DNA of 34,658 bases from Thermoleophilia bacterium (GTDB taxonomy: Bacteria; Actinomycetota; Thermoleophilia; BMS3ABIN01). Where the stretch lies: contig JAENWV010000006.1 of NCBI GenBank assembly GCA_016650015.1, positions 1 through 34,658 on the forward strand, written 5' to 3'. Below the pieces are notes generated by a model that was given only the letters and a program-made list of their open reading frames with translations, ran no database searches and had not been told where the DNA came from. The translations under genes and the position numbers were made by a program. Shown piece by piece: positions 31,211 through 34,658 of the stretch (position 1 is the stretch's first letter; every line of letters begins with the position of its first letter).

Positions 31211-32143
31211 TCAGTCCTGATTCGGCTGCAGGGCGCCCAGCGCATTTTCCAGACCCTGCGGGTCGGAAGTGCTGGCCGTAGCCGCGTCGCGGTTAATCCT
31301 GCGGATCAGGCCGCAGAGAACTTTCCCGTTTCCAACCTCCAGGTACCGGTCGGCTCCGTCTGCGACAAGCTTCTCAACAGCCTGCCTCCAGCGTACAGGT
31401 GAAACAATCTGGCGCACCAGCAGATCCGGTAAGCCAGATGCGCTTTCGTAATCACAGGTGATTGAGGAGAGATATGGCGGCTCGGGATCCTGAAATTCAA
31501 CTTGTGCCAACTCCTCTTTCATCACTCCCGCCGCGGACCTCATCAGGGGGCTGTGAAATGAGCCACTGACTTTCAGGCGAACTGTTTTTTTCGCCCCCGC
31601 AGCCTCCGCCTGGAAAATGGCCCGCTCTACTGAAGCAGTTTCGCCGCTAATCACCAGTTGTCCCGGGCTGTTGTAATTCACCGGCCAGACTTCACCGGAG
31701 GATGCGCAGATCTCTTCCACCTTACCGTCCTCCAGGCCAAGGATGGCTGCCATGGCCCCCGGCCGCTCGGCCGCCGCTTCACTCATGGCTTTACCTCGGC
31801 TGGCAACCAGGCTCAGGCCGGTTTCAAAGCTAATTGCGCCACAGGCCGCCAGAGCGCTATATTCTCCGAGGCTGTGGCCCGCGACCATGTCGGCGGTCAA
31901 GCCCTTCTTGTCCAATACCGCCATTATCGCCATACTGTTTACATAAAGAGCCACCTGGGCGTTCTCAGTGCGGGCCAGCTCCTCCTCCGGGCCTGCGAAG
32001 CTGAGCGTGCTGATGTCCCGGCCCAGCAAATCGCCGGCACGGCGATATACGTCCGCCGCGACACCGAAAGACTCTGTCAGCCCCCGACCCATTCCGACCG
32101 ACTGTGATCCCTGTCCCGGGAAGACGAAGGCGAGCTTACCCAT
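31211..32143 (-). CDS. fabD: malonyl-CoA:ACP transacylase
   Basis: FabD moves malonyl groups from CoA to ACP. From ATG 32143 it reads MGKLAFVFPGQGSQSVGMG, the classical N-terminus. The nucleophile is S91 in AGHSLGEYSAL, and H197 in GSFHSPLM completes the dyad; R116 in VASRGKAM is the malonate-binding arginine region. A GTG at 32152 directly following the fabK stop would add three residues, but the ATG matches the family. Length is 310 residues. Confidence 0.95.
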   Translation of the reverse strand: MGKLAFVFPGQGSQSVGMGRGLTESFGVAADVYRRAGDLLGRDISTLSFAGPEEELARTENAQVALYVNSMAIMAVLDKKGLTADMVAGHSLGEYSALAACGAISFETGLSLVASRGKAMSEAAAERPGAMAAILGLEDGKVEEICASSGEVWPVNYNSPGQLVISGETASVERAIFQAEAAGAKKTVRLKVSGSFHSPLMRSAAGVMKEELAQVEFQDPEPPYLSSITCDYESASGLPDLLVRQIVSPVRWRQAVEKLVADGADRYLEVGNGKVLCGLIRRINRDAATASTSDPQGLENALGALQPNQD

Positions 32144-32152
32144 GGCTGGCAC

Positions 32153-33115
32153 TCACCGCCTCAGCGACAGCCTCGTTGACAATTCGGCGGTGATAGCCTC
32201 GGCTTCGGCAATGATCTCGGCAATGATCTCGGCGGCTGGCTGAACCCTGTCCACCAGGGCGACACCCTGACCGGCCATCATCGATCCATCCCTGACGTTT
32301 CCTTCTCTCATGGCTTCGCGCAGTTTTCCGAGGCCCAGTCTCTCTATTTCCTCGGCCGAGCGCTTGCCCAGCAGAAAATCCTTTTCCAGGTCGATATATA
32401 GACCCGCCAGCTTGTTCTTGATGGCCCGTACGGGGTAACCGATGGTTCGGGCGGTGACCACGGTTGCGCGGTCGCCCGCCTTGACGAACTTTTCCTTGAC
32501 AGCCTCGCTGACCGTGCACTCCTCGGCGCAGACAAAACGGGTGCCCATCTGAACGCCCTCTGCCCCAAGGGCAAACGCGGCCACCATTGTGGCGCCGTCG
32601 ACGATACCGCCGGCGGCAAGCACCGGGACCTCGACCGCCTTCGAGACCAGCCTGGTCAGGACCATGGTGGTGGTCTCGCCGATATGGCCTCCGGCCTCAC
32701 AGCCCTCGGCGACGATGGCGTCTGCTCCATGTTGCTCTGCTCGCCGCGCTATCGCGACTGCCGCCACCACCGGCAGGACCTTGATGCCCTTCGCCTTGAT
32801 ATCCGGTATCACCTTGGTACTCTGCACCGCGCCCAGTGTCACGACTGCCGGTTTTTCTTTCAGGACAACTTCAAGCTGGTCTTCAAACTCGGGGTTGATC
32901 ATGACCATGTTGACACCGAATGGCCGATCGGTGAGCTCGCGGGTCCTGGCGATTTCATCGCGCAGGATTTCCGGCGGCATGGCACCGGCGCCGATGACAC
33001 CCAGACCGCCGCCGTTGGAAACCGCAGCGGCAAGGCTGGCGTCGCTTACCCAGGACATGCCGCCCTGAATTATCGGGTGATCTATCTCCAGCAGATCGCA
33101 AATGCGGTTTGACAT
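32153..33115 (-). CDS. fabK: enoyl-ACP reductase II (FMN-dependent)
   Basis: FabK is the flavin-dependent enoyl-ACP reductase that substitutes for FabI in many Firmicutes and some anaerobic Gram-positive bacteria. This 320-residue protein has HPIIQGGMSWVSDASLAAAVSNGGGLGVIGAG, DRPFGVNMVMI, AEGCEAGGHIGE with the catalytic histidine near 144, VLAAGGIVDGATM, and GAEGVQMGTRFVCAEEC. It starts 3 bases after the fabH stop, with AGGAG inside the end of fabH. The C-terminus holds a short internal repeat (AEIIAEIIAEAEAI) from a tandem base repeat at 32206-32235. A nitronate monooxygenase is possible from sequence alone, but the position in the fab operon settles the role. Confidence 0.94.
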   Translation of the reverse strand: MSNRICDLLEIDHPIIQGGMSWVSDASLAAAVSNGGGLGVIGAGAMPPEILRDEIARTRELTDRPFGVNMVMINPEFEDQLEVVLKEKPAVVTLGAVQSTKVIPDIKAKGIKVLPVVAAVAIARRAEQHGADAIVAEGCEAGGHIGETTTMVLTRLVSKAVEVPVLAAGGIVDGATMVAAFALGAEGVQMGTRFVCAEECTVSEAVKEKFVKAGDRATVVTARTIGYPVRAIKNKLAGLYIDLEKDFLLGKRSAEEIERLGLGKLREAMREGNVRDGSMMAGQGVALVDRVQPAAEIIAEIIAEAEAITAELSTRLSLRR

Positions 33116-33118
33116 TTC

Positions 33119-34132
33119 TTACTCCTGAATTCTTTTAAGTTCGCCCATTCGTGCCAGGCATGAACCCCAGGTCAGACCAGCTCCAAAGCCGACCATCAGT
33201 ACCAGCTCACCGCCAGCGATGCGTCCGGCCGCCGCCGCCTCATCAAGACAAAGTGGAATAGAGGCACACGACGTATTGCCATATCGCTCGAGGTTGGAAA
33301 AAACCCGCTCCGGCGGCACTCCCAGCTTGCGGGCGGCCGCGTCGATAATGCGAATGTTAGCCTGATGCGGTATGAAAAGGTCCACGTCCTCGATCCGGCG
33401 GCCATGACGGGCCAGCACCTCCCGGCCCGATTTCACTATGACCCTGGTGGCGAACTTGAAGACCTCGCTACCGTTCATCTTGATAAAATGCTGCCCGGTC
33501 GCCAGTGTTTCCGGAGAGGCCGGGTTTCGCGATCCCCCCGCAGGCAGATTAAGCAGCTCCACACCGGCGGGATCATTCCCCAGATCGAACCCGACGATTG
33601 CCTCGTCCTCCGACTCCGCCGGCTCCAGCAGAACAGCGCCGGCGCCGTCTCCAAAAAGCACCGCAGTGCCGCGATCAGTCCAGTCTATCATCTTGGAGAC
33701 GACCTCGGCACCTATAACGAGCACCTTTTCAGCCTGGCCTGAGGCCACAAAAGAAGCACCGGTGGCCAATGCGTATATAAATCCGGTGCATGCAGCTGAT
33801 AGATCGAATGCCGGCGTGCCGTCAGCACCTATCTTGCCGGAGATAAAAGAAGCGGTCGAAGGGAACAACATGTCAGGAGAAAGGCTGGCGACGATGATAA
33901 GGTCGAGATCAGCCGGGCGGACGGCTGCGGCCTCCAGGGCGCGGCTTGCGGCAACGGCCCCCAGGTCGGACGCGGCCTCGCCCTCGGCGGCAATGCGCCG
34001 CTCGCGGATGCCGCTACGGCTGGAAATCCACTCGTCAGAAGTGTCCAGCGTGCGCGAGAGATCATCATTGGTAACCACGCGCTCGGGTACGTGAGTTCCC
34101 ACGGCGGAGATTTTAACCGGCCTGGCGTTCAC
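33119..34132 (-). CDS. fabH: 3-oxoacyl-ACP synthase III
   Basis: FabH starts chain synthesis by condensing an acyl-CoA primer with malonyl-ACP. This 337-residue thiolase-fold enzyme has the catalytic triad C115 (SAACTGFIYAL), H256 (IPHQANIRI) and N286 (RYGNTSCASIPL). The primer specificity (acetyl versus branched chain) cannot be read from these residues. The start is GTG 34132, with weak ribosome-site complementarity. It lies 55 bases after fabZ and 3 before fabK. Confidence 0.95.
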   Translation of the reverse strand: MNARPVKISAVGTHVPERVVTNDDLSRTLDTSDEWISSRSGIRERRIAAEGEAASDLGAVAASRALEAAAVRPADLDLIIVASLSPDMLFPSTASFISGKIGADGTPAFDLSAACTGFIYALATGASFVASGQAEKVLVIGAEVVSKMIDWTDRGTAVLFGDGAGAVLLEPAESEDEAIVGFDLGNDPAGVELLNLPAGGSRNPASPETLATGQHFIKMNGSEVFKFATRVIVKSGREVLARHGRRIEDVDLFIPHQANIRIIDAAARKLGVPPERVFSNLERYGNTSCASIPLCLDEAAAAGRIAGGELVLMVGFGAGLTWGSCLARMGELKRIQE

Positions 34133-34187
34133 TTGGTCCGGAGTGTCGGCGCCATATTCGAGTCTGATGGAGCTAAGGCCAGGGGGG

Positions 34188-34628
34188 TCATTCCTGGCGT
34201 TCCCCGATGGCGAAGGTCAGCTCCGCCTTACAGGCCAGACTTCCATCTACTGTAGCCCTGGCTTCAGCTTTTCCGATGGCGCCCCGCATCCTGGTCATCT
34301 CGACCTCCAGCCTCAGGGTGTCGCCGGGAACAACCTGGCGCTTGAAACGTACGCCATCAATTCCGGCGAACAATACCAGCTTTCCCTGGTTTTCAGGGAG
34401 TGAGAGCGCCGCCACGGCGCCAGCCTGGGCCAGCGCTTCGACTATCAGCACCCCGGGCATGATCGGCTGCCCGGGAAAGTGGCCCTGGAAATGGGGCTCC
34501 TCGGGACGCACTTCCTTGATAGCCACGGCTCGCTGGCCAGGCACCAGCTCCACGATCTCATCCAGAAAAAGGAATGGGTCGCGATGGGGAATGATCTGCT
34601 TGATTTGTTCGCGGGTAAGACCGGTCAT
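34188..34628 (-). CDS. fabZ: 3-hydroxyacyl-ACP dehydratase
   Basis: FabZ removes water from 3-hydroxyacyl-ACP. The 146-residue hot-dog protein has [13 protein letters not shown] and the active-site [20 protein letters not shown], with H50 and E64 as catalytic residues. A TTG at 34637 would add three residues, but ATG 34628 ([16 protein letters not shown]) has GAGGGA at a better distance. It is the first fab gene in the window; the remaining 30 bases to the window end are not enough to show whether more genes precede it. Confidence 0.95.
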   Translation of the reverse strand: MTGLTREQIKQIIPHRDPFLFLDEIVELVPGQRAVAIKEVRPEEPHFQGHFPGQPIMPGVLIVEALAQAGAVAALSLPENQGKLVLFAGIDGVRFKRQVVPGDTLRLEVEMTRMRGAIGKAEARATVDGSLACKAELTFAIGERQE

Positions 34629-34658
34629 GGATTCCAATCCCTCGTTATGGCGCCACGA

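Overview
The window looks like part of the chromosome of a GC-rich, probably anaerobic or facultative bacterium. The best guess is a deep-branching actinobacterial or other Gram-positive-type lineage, judged from gene content and from frequent TTG/GTG starts; no rRNA, tRNA or marker gene fixes the taxonomy. I found no insertion sequence, CRISPR array or tRNA.

Layout. 1-2982: an unknown membrane protein, a 65-residue rubrerythrin-like half protein, two small membrane-anchored proteins, and a PP-loop protein of the CysD/CysH group. 3180-4312: a decayed ABC-class ATPase gene (5' truncation, in-frame stop, frameshift). 4509-8447: a four-gene uptake hydrogenase operon (small subunit, large subunit, b-type cytochrome, maturation protease). 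8562-10544: FxsA and a membrane-fused spermidine synthase-like protein. 10590-12281: a fluoride-resistance operon with a fluoride riboswitch, an overlapping intrinsic terminator, CrcB, a DUF190 protein and a phosphoesterase. 12296-17065: an MFS transporter behind unusual crossing inverted repeats, a small protein plus GalT, a scar where two divergent genes both lost their 5' parts, a class II aldolase and a TauE/SafE exporter. 17376-18437: selD. 18512-22363: a 1283-residue hybrid histidine kinase. 22595-27265: proA, a DhnA-type aldolase, an amidohydrolase, larB and an RsbRD-type regulator. 27317-34628 (minus strand): fabZ-fabH-fabK-fabD-fabG-fabF-accD-accA, with no acpP.

The central discovery is selenocysteine. 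The hydrogenase large-subunit reading frame meets TGA at 7194-7196 exactly where the first cysteine of the C-terminal nickel-binding CxxC motif belongs. It then continues in frame through the conserved ACxxH sequence and a 15-residue tail to TAG at 7262. A perfect 7-bp hairpin with GU in its loop follows the TGA at bacterial SECIS distance. Ten kilobases away, selD, which makes the selenium donor, also has TGA at its catalytic position, followed by a hairpin of the same geometry. The window therefore encodes a [NiFeSe] hydrogenase and a selenoprotein SelD, and both would be wrongly called (one truncated at the 3' end, the other at the 5' end) by standard gene finding. The small subunit keeps the proline typical of ordinary [NiFe] enzymes next to the medial cluster, so the selenium enzyme is not a plain copy of the Desulfovibrio type.

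A second regulatory theme is RNA control: the fluoride riboswitch/terminator, a minigene overlapping the crcB start, a start-codon-sequestering inverted repeat before the MFS gene, and a duplicated leader before selD.
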